NCBI GenBank assembly: GCA_049322755.1
Contig: JBMOQX010000053.1
Span: 177,803 to 241,802, forward strand
Origin: DATIUV01 sp049322755
GTDB lineage: Bacteria > Pseudomonadota > Gammaproteobacteria > Burkholderiales > UBA6910
Direction: 5' to 3'
Length of the DNA stretch: 64,000 nucleotides
The notes under the pieces were generated by a model. That model did not search any database. It saw nothing but the letters and a program-made list of their open reading frames with translations, and was not told the origin of the DNA. The translations under genes were made by a program, and so were the position numbers. Shown here in pieces: positions 1 through 8,597 of the stretch (its first letter is position 1; every line of letters begins with the position of its first letter).

Positions 1-1
1 G

Positions 2-256
2 GAGGCGCGGGCAGCGGGAGCGCACTGCGCGATCCTGGAGTTCACCGCCGCCGAAGCCGTGCTGCGCGGGCGCATCGAGCGGCGCCTGCGCAAGGCCGAC
101 AACGCCTCGGAGGCAGACCTGGAAGTGCTCTCGCGCCAGCTCGCGGGACGCGAGCCGCTCTCCGACGACGAGGCGGACGTGGTACTGCGCATCGACACCG
201 GCGCACAGTCCGACCCCGATCCCCTGGAGACCCTGGCCCGAGCGCGCGGGGTTTGA
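2..256 (+). CDS. C-terminal end of a probable P-loop ATPase/kinase (partial)
   Basis: The reading frame is open from the window edge and stops with TGA at 254-256, so only about 84 C-terminal residues are visible. The stretch with ERRLRKADNASEADLEVL followed by a short LAGREPLS segment resembles the tail of AAA/zeta-toxin-like kinases often fused to an aminoglycoside-phosphotransferase-like domain. No Walker motif is in view, so the family is a guess from this tail only. The gene converges on lpxH, with 7 bases between the stop codons. Confidence 0.45.
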   Translation, partial: EARAAGAHCAILEFTAAEAVLRGRIERRLRKADNASEADLEVLSRQLAGREPLSDDEADVVLRIDTGAQSDPDPLETLARARGV

Positions 257-263
257 CCGGCGC

Positions 264-992
264 TCAGGCCGGTGCGTCGATCAGGCGGCAGCCGCTCTCG
301 TCGCAGGCGAGCCAGCCGCCGCGCCGGTACCAGTCGGGCAGCACCCAGCGCTCGCATTCGCGCCCGTCCACCGCGTGCGTGTGGCGCGCCGGCCGATGGG
401 TATGGCCGTGGATCAGCCGCGGGCAGCGGTGGCGGCGCAGCCAGTCCGTCACGGTCTGCGGGTTCACGTCCATGATGGGCGCCGCCTTGGCCGCCTTCTC
501 CGTTTCGCTGAACCGCTTCAATCGTGCGCCGATGCGCCCGCGCAGGCTCCAGGGCAGCGCCAGGAAGATGCCCTGGACGAGCGGGTTGCGCACGATGCGG
601 CGGAAGCGCTGGTAGCGCACGTCGTCGGTGCACAGCAGGTCGCCGTGGGTGAGGAGGGTGGGCACGCCGGCGATCTCGCGCAGCGTCGGGTCGGGCAGCA
701 GCTCGATCCCCGCGCGCTCGGCCGCGCCCGGCGTGAGGAGGAAATCGCGGTTGCCGTGCATGACGGCGACCGGGACGCCGCGCGTTGCGAGCCGTGAGAA
801 CTGATCCAGCAGCGGGCCGTTGAACTCGTCGGCCGCCTCGTCGTCGCCGAGCCAGTGGTCGAACAGGTCGCCGAGGACGTAAACCGCGGAAGCCTGCGCC
901 GCGTCGTGCTCGAGGAAATGGCGGAACGCGGCAGCCCGGCCGGGCCGGGCCGGCGAGAGGTGGACGTCGGAGACCAACAGGACCGGCTTCAC
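264..992 (-). CDS. lpxH: UDP-2,3-diacylglucosamine diphosphatase LpxH
   Basis: This 242-residue metallophosphoesterase hydrolyses UDP-2,3-diacylglucosamine to lipid X in lipid A synthesis, acting peripherally at the inner membrane. Visible metal-binding motifs in order are SDVHLS near the N terminus, GDLFDHW, HGNRDF, LTHGD and the late HGHTHRP. Length fits the family (about 240). The start chosen is the GTG at 992, which places SDVHLS at residues 8-13 as in known LpxH. A longer open frame upstream only overlaps the neighbouring cyclophilins and is spurious. It lies 38 bases downstream of the cytoplasmic cyclophilin gene on the same strand, probably in one operon. Confidence 0.93.
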   Translation of the reverse strand: MKPVLLVSDVHLSPARPGRAAAFRHFLEHDAAQASAVYVLGDLFDHWLGDDEAADEFNGPLLDQFSRLATRGVPVAVMHGNRDFLLTPGAAERAGIELLPDPTLREIAGVPTLLTHGDLLCTDDVRYQRFRRIVRNPLVQGIFLALPWSLRGRIGARLKRFSETEKAAKAAPIMDVNPQTVTDWLRRHRCPRLIHGHTHRPARHTHAVDGRECERWVLPDWYRRGGWLACDESGCRLIDAPA

Positions 993-1030
993 GACGGCAA
1001 CTGCGGCGCCCGCCGGCCGCGGGGGGCGCG

Positions 1031-1525
1031 TCAGCCGGCGATCTCCGCCTTCTGGATCACCACGTCCTCCACCGGCACGTCCTGGTGGAGGCCGCTGCGG
1101 CCGGTCTTCACCGCCTTGATGCGGTCGACGACGTCGGTGCCTTCCACGACGCGGCCGAAGACGCAGTAACCCCAGCCCTGCGCGGTCGGCGCCTTGAAGT
1201 CGAGGAACGCATTGTCGGCGACGTTGACGAAGAACTGCGCGGTGGCCGAATGCGGATCCGAAGTGCGCGCCATGGCGAGCGTGTAGCGTTCGTTCCTGAG
1301 GCCGTTGTCGGCCTCGTTCCTGATCGGATCGCGCGTCGGCTTCTGCTTCAGGCCGGGCTCGAAGCCGCCGCCCTGCACCATGAAGCCGTCGATGACCCGG
1401 TGAAAGACGGTGTTGTCGTAGAAGCCGTCCTTCACGTACTGGAGGAAGTTCTCGACGGTGGCCGGGGCCTTCGCGGCGTCGAGCTCGATCTTGATGGTTC
1501 CGAAATTGGTCTGCAGGGTCACCAT
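1031..1525 (-). CDS. ppiB: Cytoplasmic peptidyl-prolyl cis-trans isomerase B (cyclophilin)
   Basis: A 164-residue cyclophilin without signal peptide, catalysing proline cis-trans isomerisation in the cytoplasm. Visible signatures are FHRVIDGFMVQGGG, the catalytic FHR arginine, and the AQFFVNVADN and GWGYCVFGRV blocks. It sits 6 bases after the periplasmic paralogue and before lpxH. A 77-base stretch (1299-1375) is identical to the paralogue at 1827-1903, including silent positions, while the flanks differ. This points to gene conversion or a young duplication. Confidence 0.95.
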   Translation of the reverse strand: MVTLQTNFGTIKIELDAAKAPATVENFLQYVKDGFYDNTVFHRVIDGFMVQGGGFEPGLKQKPTRDPIRNEADNGLRNERYTLAMARTSDPHSATAQFFVNVADNAFLDFKAPTAQGWGYCVFGRVVEGTDVVDRIKAVKTGRSGLHQDVPVEDVVIQKAEIAG

Positions 1526-1531
1526 GATTCG

Positions 1532-2140
1532 TCAGGGTTTGATTTTGGGTTGGAGGGTGTCGCCCAGCACCGCGGCCGACTGGATCACGACGTCCTCCAC
1601 CGGCACGTCGCCGTAGGGGCCGCGGTTGCCGGTCTTGACCGCCTTGATCTTGTCCACGGTGTCCTGGCCCCGGATCACGCGGCCGAACACGGCGTAACCC
1701 CAGCCCTGCCGGGTGGGCGCCGAGTAGTTGAGAAACTTGTTGTCGGCGATGTTGATGAAGAACTGCGCCGAGGCCGAATGCGGATCCTGAGTGCGCGCCA
1801 TCGCGACGGTGTAGCGCTCGTTCTTCAGGCCGTTGTCGGCCTCGTTCCTGATCGGATCGCGCGTCGGCTTCTGCTTCAGGCCGGGCTCGAAGCCGCCGCC
1901 CTGGATCATGAAGCCGTCGATGACGCGGTGGAAGACGGTGCCGTTGTAATGGCCGTCGCGCACGTAGCGCAGGAAGTTCTCCACCGTCGCCGGCGCCTTG
2001 TCCGGATAGAGCTCGATGACGATGGGGCCGGCGCTGGTCCGCAGCTCCACCTGCGGATTGGCGGCGAGCGCCGGCGAAACGCCCAGCAGCACCGCCGTCA
2101 GGGCACTGAAAAACGCTGTGATATACTTCGACGCCTTCAC
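1532..2140 (-). CDS. Exported peptidyl-prolyl cis-trans isomerase (cyclophilin)
   Basis: A 202-residue cyclophilin with a cleavable signal peptide: basic KASK start, hydrophobic stretch, then the SPALA cleavage site. The mature domain therefore acts in the periplasm. It carries FHRVIDGFMIQGGG and AQFFINIADN. The start is the GTG at 2140, which begins the signal peptide directly; a longer frame to 2221 adds an unlikely charged leader and runs toward gltX. The pair exported cyclophilin-ppiB-lpxH divergent from gltX/cysS resembles betaproteobacterial genomes (recalled, not searched). Confidence 0.9.
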   Translation of the reverse strand: MKASKYITAFFSALTAVLLGVSPALAANPQVELRTSAGPIVIELYPDKAPATVENFLRYVRDGHYNGTVFHRVIDGFMIQGGGFEPGLKQKPTRDPIRNEADNGLKNERYTVAMARTQDPHSASAQFFINIADNKFLNYSAPTRQGWGYAVFGRVIRGQDTVDKIKAVKTGNRGPYGDVPVEDVVIQSAAVLGDTLQPKIKP

Positions 2141-2205
2141 GATATCGCCGGTCGCGGAAAAACCGCATTCTAACAGACCGCCTCCCTGGTACCACCGCCC
2201 GCGCC

Positions 2206-3645
2206 ATGACCCCGCCCGCACCCGCGATGCCGCGCGCCATGAAAACCCGCCTGGCGCCCAGCCCCACCGGACTGCTGCACTTCGGCAACATCCGCACCGC
2301 GCTGTTCAACGTCCTCGCCGCGAAGAAATCGGGCGGCACTTTCCTGCTGCGCATCGAGGACACGGATCTCGAGCGCAGCCGCGCCGAGTTCATCGAGGCG
2401 CTGTACCGGGACCTGCGCTGGCTCGGCCTCGACTGGCAGGAGGGCGGCGACGCCGGCGGGCCGGCGGGACCCTACCTGCAGTCGCAGCGCACGCCGATCT
2501 ACGATGATCATCTGGGCCGGCTCGAGCGGCGCGGCCTGGTCTATCCGTGCTTCTGCTCCGCCGCCGAGCTGGAGGTCTCGCGCAAGCTGCAGGCCCAGGC
2601 CGGCCAGCCGCCGCGCTACAGCGGCAAGTGCTCGCACCTCAAGCCCGACGAGCAGGCCGCCAAGCTGGCGCAGGGCCTCGACCACACCATCCGCTTTCGC
2701 ATGCCGCGGGGCGTGAGCATCGAGTTCGACGACCTGGTGCGGGGGCCTCAGAAGTTCGCCGCCGACGACATCGGCGACTTCATCGTGCGCCGCTCCGACG
2801 GCACTTACGCGTTCTTCTACGTCAACGCGCTGGACGACGCGTTGATGGGCGTGACCCACGTGCTGCGCGGCGAGGATCACCTCACCAACACGCCGCGCCA
2901 GCTGGCGCTGCTGGAGGCGTTCGGGCTGCCGGCGCCAGCCTACGGCCATATTTCCCTGATCGTCGACGCCCGCGGCGCGCCGCTGTCCAAGCGCACCGGA
3001 TCCAAGTCGGTGGAGGAGCTGCGCGAGGAGGGCTACCTGCCGGAGGCAGTGAACAATTACCTCGGGCGCCTCGGCCATCACGTCGACTCGCCCCACGCGC
3101 TGTCGCTGGACCAGCTCGCGGCGTGCTTCGAATTCTCGCAGCTGGGGCGCTCGCCGGCGCGCTACGATCCGACGCAACTGCTGCACTGGCAGGCGCAGGC
3201 GGTGAAGGAGCGCGACGACCGCGACCTGGCCGAGTGGCTGCGCCCGGCGGTGGGCGCCATCGTGCCGGCGGGGGAGCTCTCGCGCTTTGCCCGCGCGGTG
3301 AAGGGCAACGTGACGTTTCCCGCCGATGCCGTGCTCTGGGCGCAGGTGCTCTACACGGACCCGCTGCGCATCGAGCCCGACGCCCAGGCCGCGCTGGCGC
3401 AGGCGCCGCAGGAACTGTTCCGCGCCGCGCTGGACGCCATTGCCCCCGGCAAGGACTACGCCCGCTTCACCGCCGACGTGCGCCAGGCCGCCGGCGTGCA
3501 GGGACGCGCGCTGTTCATGCCGCTGCGCGCGGCGCTCACCGGCCAGATGAAGGGGCCGGAGATGGCGGACGTGTTCGCGCTCATGGACTTCGAGCGCGCG
3601 CGGCGCCGCATCGCGGCGCAGGTGCTTTCCGTGGACATCGACTGA
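2206..3645 (+). CDS. gltX: Glutamyl-tRNA synthetase
   Basis: A class I aminoacyl-tRNA synthetase charging tRNA-Glu in the cytoplasm. The APSPTGLLHFGNIRTALFN segment holds the HIGH-like motif (HFGN), and PLSKRTGS near residue 260 is the KMSKS counterpart. RIEDTDLERS and RGEDHLTNTPRQ are also typical. Length is 479 residues from the first ATG; the ATG at 2239 (MKTRLAPSPT) is equally possible and gives 468. Six bases separate it from cysS, so the two synthetases are probably cotranscribed. The bare sequence does not show whether it is discriminating toward tRNA-Gln. Confidence 0.93.
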   Translation: MTPPAPAMPRAMKTRLAPSPTGLLHFGNIRTALFNVLAAKKSGGTFLLRIEDTDLERSRAEFIEALYRDLRWLGLDWQEGGDAGGPAGPYLQSQRTPIYDDHLGRLERRGLVYPCFCSAAELEVSRKLQAQAGQPPRYSGKCSHLKPDEQAAKLAQGLDHTIRFRMPRGVSIEFDDLVRGPQKFAADDIGDFIVRRSDGTYAFFYVNALDDALMGVTHVLRGEDHLTNTPRQLALLEAFGLPAPAYGHISLIVDARGAPLSKRTGSKSVEELREEGYLPEAVNNYLGRLGHHVDSPHALSLDQLAACFEFSQLGRSPARYDPTQLLHWQAQAVKERDDRDLAEWLRPAVGAIVPAGELSRFARAVKGNVTFPADAVLWAQVLYTDPLRIEPDAQAALAQAPQELFRAALDAIAPGKDYARFTADVRQAAGVQGRALFMPLRAALTGQMKGPEMADVFALMDFERARRRIAAQVLSVDID

Positions 3646-3651
3646 AGCGCC

Positions 3652-5031
3652 ATGCCCTTGCGCATCTACAACACGCTGGCGCGGGAGAAGCAGGACTTCA
3701 CCCCCATCGAGCCTGGCAAAGTCCGCATGTACGTCTGCGGGATGACGGTGTACGACTACTGCCACCTGGGCCACGCGCGGGTGATGGTGGTGTTCGACCT
3801 GGTGGCGCGCTGGCTGCGCGCCCGGGGAAACGCAGTCACCTACGTGCGCAACATCACCGACATCGACGACAAGATCATCAAGCGCGCGGCGGAGTACGGC
3901 GAGCCCATCGACCGGCTCACCGAGCGCTTCATCGCGGCAATGCACGAGGACGCCGACCGGCTCGGCATCGAGCGGCCCACGTTCGAGCCGCGCGCGACCC
4001 AGCACGTGGGCGGCATGCTGGAGATGATCGAGGCGCTGATGGCCAAGGGCATTGCCTACCGCGCGCCCAACGGTGACGTCTACTACGCGGTACGCAAATT
4101 TCCGGGCTACGGCAAGCTCTCCGGCAAGTCGCTGGAGGACCTGCGCGCCGGCGAGCGGGTCGACGTCGATCCCAACAAGCAGGACCCGCTGGATTTCGTT
4201 CTGTGGAAGGCGGCCAAGCCAGGCGAGCCGCAATGGCCCTCGCCGTGGGGGCCGGGCCGGCCCGGCTGGCACATCGAGTGCTCGGTGATGAGCGAGCACC
4301 ACCTGGGCGAGCACTTCGACATCCACGGCGGTGGCCAGGACCTGCAGTTCCCGCATCACGAGAACGAGATCGCCCAGTCCGAGGGCGCCCACGGCCACGC
4401 GTTCGTGAACTACTGGATGCACAACGGCTTCGTGCGCGTGGACAACGAGAAGATGTCCAAGTCGCTGGGCAATTTCTTCACCGTGCGGGAGGTGCTCGAT
4501 CGGTTTCCCGCCGAGGTGGTGCGCTTCTTCATCGTGCGTGCCCACTACCGCAGCCCGCTCAACTACTCCGATCAGCATCTCGTCGACGCGCGCGCGGCGC
4601 TGACGCGGCTGTACACGGCGCTGAAGGGCTTCGAGCGCGCCGCCGGCGCGGTGGACTGGAGCGACCCGCGGGCGCGGCGTTTCCGCGACGCGATGGACGA
4701 CGACTTCGGCACGCCGGAAGCGGTGGCGGTGCTCTTCGATCTGGCCAACGACGTCAACCGCACCCGCACCCCGGCCGACGCCGCGCTGCTCAAGGGCCTG
4801 GGCGCGCTGCTGGGGCTGCTGCAGCAGGACCCCACCGCGTTCCTGCAGGCGGCGCCGGGAGAGGGCGAAGGCCTGGAAGCGCAGGAAGTGGACCGGCTCA
4901 TCGCCGAACGCACGGCGGCCCGCAAGGCGCGCAACTTCGCCGAGGCCGACCGCATCCGGGACGTGCTCGCCGCGGCGGGCATCGTGCTGGAGGACACGCC
5001 CCAGGGCACGCTCTGGCGGCGGGCAGTCTGA
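3652..5031 (+). CDS. cysS: Cysteinyl-tRNA synthetase
   Basis: A 459-residue class I synthetase that charges tRNA-Cys. It shows the zinc-binding MYVCGMTVYDYCHLGHAR block with the HIGH motif as HLGH, a WHIECSVMS zinc-ligand segment, HHENEIAQSE, and a perfect KMSKS in NEKMSKSLGNF. Length is normal. It follows gltX by 6 bases and is followed directly by a perfect 11-bp stem-loop. Confidence 0.97.
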   Translation: MPLRIYNTLAREKQDFTPIEPGKVRMYVCGMTVYDYCHLGHARVMVVFDLVARWLRARGNAVTYVRNITDIDDKIIKRAAEYGEPIDRLTERFIAAMHEDADRLGIERPTFEPRATQHVGGMLEMIEALMAKGIAYRAPNGDVYYAVRKFPGYGKLSGKSLEDLRAGERVDVDPNKQDPLDFVLWKAAKPGEPQWPSPWGPGRPGWHIECSVMSEHHLGEHFDIHGGGQDLQFPHHENEIAQSEGAHGHAFVNYWMHNGFVRVDNEKMSKSLGNFFTVREVLDRFPAEVVRFFIVRAHYRSPLNYSDQHLVDARAALTRLYTALKGFERAAGAVDWSDPRARRFRDAMDDDFGTPEAVAVLFDLANDVNRTRTPADAALLKGLGALLGLLQQDPTAFLQAAPGEGEGLEAQEVDRLIAERTAARKARNFAEADRIRDVLAAAGIVLEDTPQGTLWRRAV

Positions 5032-5036
5032 ATTTT

Positions 5037-5063
5037 CGACAAATGGGCGGTTCCCATTTGTCG
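5037..5063 (+). terminator. Perfect stem-loop directly after cysS
   Basis: CGACAAATGGG at 5037-5047 pairs perfectly with CCCATTTGTCG at 5053-5063 across the 5-base loop CGGTT. It begins 5 bases after the cysS stop. There is no T-run downstream, so it may be a 3'-end protecting hairpin or a weak terminator and not a classical Rho-independent one. Confidence 0.55.
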
Positions 5064-5076
5064 CCGTCCATGTCCC

Positions 5077-5113
5077 CTCGCCTTCCGGGAGAGGGGGAAG
5101 GGGAGAGGGCGAG
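5077..5113. repeat. Purine-rich imperfect dyad in the cysS downstream gap
   Basis: CTCGCC at 5077-5082 and GGCGAG at 5108-5113 flank a stretch rich in GGGAGAGGGGGAAGGGG. It looks like the short GA-rich palindromic repeats scattered between genes in many proteobacteria. Only one copy is seen in this window, so calling it a dispersed repeat is inference. Confidence 0.3.
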
Positions 5114-5194
5114 CGTGCTCGGACATTGCCGCCGCGCTCGGTGCGCTACGCGGGAGTGCCGGGCACGATTCGCCGCCATCGCAGTCGAACCAAA

Positions 5195-5542
5195 ATGACC
5201 GAAAATCTCAAGACCAGTCTCACCGCCACCGGCATCTGGCTGCGCGCGCTTTACATGGTGCTGATGGCGATCGCGTGGAGCGTCACCGAGCTGGTGCTGG
5301 CCGCGGTGGTGCTGCTGCAGTTCGTGCTGCGGCTGGTGACCGGCGAGGCGAACGCGAACCTCCTCGGTTTCGGGCGCCAGCTCGCCGCCTACGCGTACAA
5401 CATCTTCCTGTTCCTCACGTTCAACACCGAGGACAAGCCGTTCCCGTTCTGCGAGTGGGCCGCCAGCGCGACGCCCTGGCGGCCGGTCCCGGCAGGCACG
5501 CCGGGCGGGAATCCGCCGGCGCCGACCTCGGACCAGCGCTGA
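5195..5542 (+). CDS. DUF4389-type small membrane protein
   Basis: A 115-residue protein with two long hydrophobic segments (roughly residues 15-47 and 60-80) separated by a charged LVTGEANANLLGFG linker. NIFLFLTFNTEDKPFPFCEW is characteristic of DUF4389 proteins, whose function is unknown. The tail is proline-rich and probably disordered. The start is the ATG at 5195, giving MTENLK. It is followed 9 bases later by another membrane protein gene, suggesting a two-gene operon. Confidence 0.8.
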   Translation: MTENLKTSLTATGIWLRALYMVLMAIAWSVTELVLAAVVLLQFVLRLVTGEANANLLGFGRQLAAYAYNIFLFLTFNTEDKPFPFCEWAASATPWRPVPAGTPGGNPPAPTSDQR

Positions 5543-5551
5543 TCCGGACCC

Positions 5552-5971
5552 ATGCCGGCGGGCGTCAACACGCTGGTGCTGGTGCTGCTGGGGCTGGTGG
5601 CGGTCACCGGCTATGTGACCCTGGTCTTCATCCCCTCGCTGCGCTCGGCCCGGGAGGAGCGCTCGCGCCCGCTGCTCAACACCCGCTGCAGCGTGCGCAC
5701 CGGGCTGGCGCCGCTGTTCCACCTGAGCGGGCTCGGCCGGGCGACGTTCTACGACGACTTCCTGGTGGCGGTCTACCTGGTGCGCACGGAGCTCGATTAC
5801 GGCGACATCGAGCGCGTCGAGCTGCGCCGGCGCATCCTTTCCAAGGGCATCTTCCTGTATCCGAAGCCGGGCGGCGGGCGCCGCTACGTCGCGCTGTTCC
5901 CGCGCGACCTGGCGCCGATGCTGACGATCCTGCACGCCAAGGGCGTCCCGCCGCCGGCGGACAAACCCTAG
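5552..5971 (+). CDS. Hypothetical protein with one N-terminal membrane helix
   Basis: 139 residues, not recognised. A hydrophobic helix spans roughly residues 6-30; the rest is soluble and arginine-rich, with a YGDIERVELRRRIL segment that could be a small beta-rich domain. It lies 9 bases after the DUF4389 gene. Its stop overlaps by four bases, tail to tail, with the short gene on the other strand. Confidence 0.6.
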   Translation: MPAGVNTLVLVLLGLVAVTGYVTLVFIPSLRSAREERSRPLLNTRCSVRTGLAPLFHLSGLGRATFYDDFLVAVYLVRTELDYGDIERVELRRRILSKGIFLYPKPGGGRRYVALFPRDLAPMLTILHAKGVPPPADKP

Positions 5972-6168
5972 GAAGTCCTGGCGGCCGGGGGCGAGCCGCC
6001 GCGCCAGCGGCGCAGCAGCGCCCGTAGTCCGCCGATCAGCTTCACCGCCAGGAACGCGGCCAGCACCAGGAACACGATCAGCAGCACCAGGTACAGCCGC
6101 AGCCCGCTCGCCCAGGCGAGGCCCGCGGCGACGGCGATTTCAGGGAGGTGCGCGGCCAGCGCGTCCAC
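5968..6168 (-). CDS. Short two-helix protein, possibly an internally deleted DUF4126 protein
   Basis: 66 residues. The N-terminal part with AAGLAWASGLRLYLV resembles the first helix of DUF4126 membrane proteins (usually about 180-200 residues). The C-terminal LVLAAFLAVKLIGGLRALLRRW resembles their last helix plus basic tail. The middle of the family appears to be missing while the frame stays open. It may be a decayed or shortened gene that still makes a product. The domain assignment is from memory of the family pattern and is uncertain. Confidence 0.45.
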   Translation of the reverse strand: MDALAAHLPEIAVAAGLAWASGLRLYLVLLIVFLVLAAFLAVKLIGGLRALLRRWRGGSPPAARTS

Positions 6169-6207
6169 GACGTCAGGCGGCGGCGCGGCGGGTGCGAACC
6201 GCCGGGA

Positions 6208-6450
6208 TCAGCCCGAGCAGCTCCTGGTGATGTCTTGCGGGACGCCGGCGGGGTTCTGGCCGGTTTTGGCGCGGGCGGTGATGCACTCCCGCAGAAAGGT
6301 GTCGTAGGCTTCGCCGGAAAGCCCCTTGTCGCGTCCCAGCTTGATGCATTCGGCGGTCGGCGCCGCACCCTGGCTCGGCGCCTTGTCCGCCGCCAGCGCC
6401 GGTTGCAAGGCGCATGCCGCGCAGATCAGACCGAAAAACCAGTGTTTCAT
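6208..6450 (-). CDS. PsiF-like small secreted protein
   Basis: 80 residues with a signal peptide (MKHWFFGLICAACALQPALA, cleaved before ADKAP). The mature part contains ECIKLGRDKGLSGEAY and FLRECI, similar to the short Cys-containing PsiF repeat of phosphate-starvation-inducible proteins; function is unknown. The start is ATG at 6450, since upstream in-frame residues are charged and not signal-like. It is 39 bases downstream of nothing obvious on its strand and appears monocistronic. Confidence 0.6.
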   Translation of the reverse strand: MKHWFFGLICAACALQPALAADKAPSQGAAPTAECIKLGRDKGLSGEAYDTFLRECITARAKTGQNPAGVPQDITRSCSG

Positions 6451-6608
6451 TTCGGATGCTCCCGCCACGAGGGCTCGACATAAGAGGATGCTGATAAAAC
6501 ATACCCGCTTCCGCCTGCCGCGGCAATGGCCCCGGCGCGGCGTCGGCTGCAACGAACGGCTGTCGGACCGGTCGAAACCGCCGAACACTTCAGATCAGGA
6601 GATCCGCC

Positions 6609-6938
6609 GTGCCCAAGACGCTTCCCTACCGGGTCAACACCGCCACCGGAGCGGCCTACGACATCGACTTCCCACTGCACGCGGAAACGGTTTCGCCGAT
6701 GCGGGTGAACCAGCTGCTCAGCGCGGTGCTGGAACGGCTCGACCGCGAGATCCGCGTCCTGGGGGAGACCGCCAACGGCGACGTGCTGCAGGCGCTGGCG
6801 ATGGCGCTGGCGGTGCGCGCCGGCATGATCCACGCCCCGAAGACGCTCACCGACCGGCTGGCCCAGGAACTGGTGCAGACGGCGCTGGGCGCCGTGGGCA
6901 AACCCAGGGAAACCGGCCATCCCGCCGGCCACGCCTGA
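6609..6938 (+). CDS. Hypothetical helical protein
   Basis: 109 residues, not recognised. It starts with GTG at 6609, preceded by an AGGAG ribosome-binding site at about 6597-6601. The sequence is soluble and helical, with LLSAVLERLDREIRVLGE and LQALAMALAVRAGMI as likely helices and no Cys. It converges on the phosphatase gene with 17 bases between stops. Confidence 0.55.
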   Translation: MPKTLPYRVNTATGAAYDIDFPLHAETVSPMRVNQLLSAVLERLDREIRVLGETANGDVLQALAMALAVRAGMIHAPKTLTDRLAQELVQTALGAVGKPRETGHPAGHA

Positions 6939-6955
6939 GGCGGGCGCCGCCCCCG

Positions 6956-8497
6956 CTAGGCGGGCCGGGGGCCCGGCCGGCCGTCCTCCACCACGAAGGT
7001 CGCCAGGGTGCGGATGCCGCTTGCGGGGTCCTCGACGTTGTCCAGCGCCATCAGGCGGGCCGTGGCGTGCCGCGGCGTCAGCTCCAGGGTCGTGTAGCCG
7101 CGCCAGGGAGTCCGTGCGAAGCGGATATGGGGATTGTCGGGCAGGATGGCGTCCACCCGCGACTGCGGATAGGCGCGGGAGCTGATGGATGTGGTGACGA
7201 ATTCGCTCGCCACCACCGGCGAGCGCGGGTCGTCGAAATCGGACTTGAGGTCGGTGACGGCAAAAATGTGGATGTCGCCGCCGATCACCAGCGGGTTGGG
7301 CACGTTACCAGCGTGCAGCGTCTCCAGGATGCGCCGCCGCGCCGCCGGGTAGCCGTCCCAGCCGTCAGTCGAGAACGCCCGCGCCGGGCCCGGCTTGCGG
7401 TCCACCTGCGCCATGATGGTCTGCTGCGCGATCACGTTCCAGCGCGTTTCGTGGCGGGCGAGGCTGTCCAGCAGCCAGCGCTCCTGGGTCTCGCCCAGCA
7501 GGGTGCGCGTCGGGTCCAGCCGCTCTGCGCAATCTGCGGCGATGCGGCTGCCGCCGCGGCCCGGGCGCGGGCACGCCTGGTGGTCCCGGTACTGGCGGCC
7601 GTCCAGCAGGCGGAACTCGGCCAGCGTGCCGAAGCGGGCCGAGGCGTAAAGCTGCATCGCGGGCCCGCGCGGCCGTGCCCACGCCGGTAGCGGCATGTGC
7701 TCGTAGTACGCCTGGTAGGCCGCGGCCCGGCGCGCCAGGAACGCGTCGGCGGGATCCAGGTCCTGGTTCTGGTCGTTGGCGTAGTCGTTGTCGACTTCGT
7801 GGTCGTCCCAGATCACGAGCCACGGAAACGCAGCGTGGGCGGCCTGGAGGTCGGTGTCGGTCCGGTACAGCGCGTAGAACGCCCGGTAGTCGTCGAGGCC
7901 CACCGGCTCGCCCGCGCGCAGGCTGCGCACCGCCCTGGCCGGGTTGGTGTACTCGTAGATGTAATCGCCCAGGTGCACCACCAGATCCAGGTCTTCGGCG
8001 GCCATGTGGCGATACGCGGCGTAATAGCCGTGCTCCCAGTTCTGGCAGGAAGCGAAGGCGAAGCGCAGCCGCGCGTTGCCGTCGTCCGGGCGCGGCGCGG
8101 TGCGCGTACGGCCGGCGGGACTCGCGTGGCCCAGCGCGACGAAACGGTACCAATAGCTCCGCGACGGTTGCAGGCCCGTCACCTCGACGTGCACCGAGTG
8201 GGCCCACGCCGGATCGGCCACCGCGTCGCCCCGGCGCACGACGCGCGCGAAGCGCTCGTCCTCCGCCACCTCCCAGCGAACGGCCACCGGCGCCGGCGGC
8301 AGGCCGCCGTCCGCCGCCAGCGGCTCCGGCGCGAGCCGGGTCCACATCACGACGCCGTCGGGTGCCGGATAGCCGGAGGCGACGCCCAGCGTGAACGGCG
8401 GCCGCGACTCGGAGAGCTTCTCCAGCGCCCGCGGCGCGCAGCCGGCCGCCGCGAGCGCGGAGCAGCCCAGCAGGAATCGGCGGCGGTCGTGTCTCAT
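6956..8497 (-). CDS. phoD: PhoD-family alkaline phosphatase/phosphodiesterase
   Basis: A 513-residue calcium/iron-type phosphatase of the PhoD family, likely exported. The N terminus MRHDRRRFLLGCSALAAAGC has a twin-arginine motif and a lipobox-like AAGC. Catalytic-site segments visible are LGDYIYEYTNP, WDDHEVDNDYANDQN, EAQ-like ETQERWL and GGDIHIF. It has the N-terminal fibronectin-like PhoD domain before the phosphatase domain. It diverges from the esterase gene at 8598. Substrate (phosphomonoester or diester) cannot be told. Confidence 0.88.
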   Translation of the reverse strand: MRHDRRRFLLGCSALAAAGCAPRALEKLSESRPPFTLGVASGYPAPDGVVMWTRLAPEPLAADGGLPPAPVAVRWEVAEDERFARVVRRGDAVADPAWAHSVHVEVTGLQPSRSYWYRFVALGHASPAGRTRTAPRPDDGNARLRFAFASCQNWEHGYYAAYRHMAAEDLDLVVHLGDYIYEYTNPARAVRSLRAGEPVGLDDYRAFYALYRTDTDLQAAHAAFPWLVIWDDHEVDNDYANDQNQDLDPADAFLARRAAAYQAYYEHMPLPAWARPRGPAMQLYASARFGTLAEFRLLDGRQYRDHQACPRPGRGGSRIAADCAERLDPTRTLLGETQERWLLDSLARHETRWNVIAQQTIMAQVDRKPGPARAFSTDGWDGYPAARRRILETLHAGNVPNPLVIGGDIHIFAVTDLKSDFDDPRSPVVASEFVTTSISSRAYPQSRVDAILPDNPHIRFARTPWRGYTTLELTPRHATARLMALDNVEDPASGIRTLATFVVEDGRPGPRPA

Positions 8498-8597
8498 GGT
8501 GGCCGACAGTGTGCCTCAGGTTCGATTAAACGCGCATGACGGTGGGTCGGAATGGCCGGGCTTGCCGGCGCACCGGCGCCTTCCTACCATCGGCCTC

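Noticed and set aside
264..2393. A 709-codon frame that includes lpxH at its end
   Set aside because: Its upstream part overlaps both cyclophilins out of frame; only the LpxH portion from 992 is real.
2170..4578. An 802-codon minus-strand frame
   Set aside because: Antisense to gltX and cysS, with composition typical of shadow frames.
5037..5063. Treating the post-cysS hairpin as a definite Rho-independent terminator
   Set aside because: The stem is perfect but there is no T-run, so only a tentative call is made.
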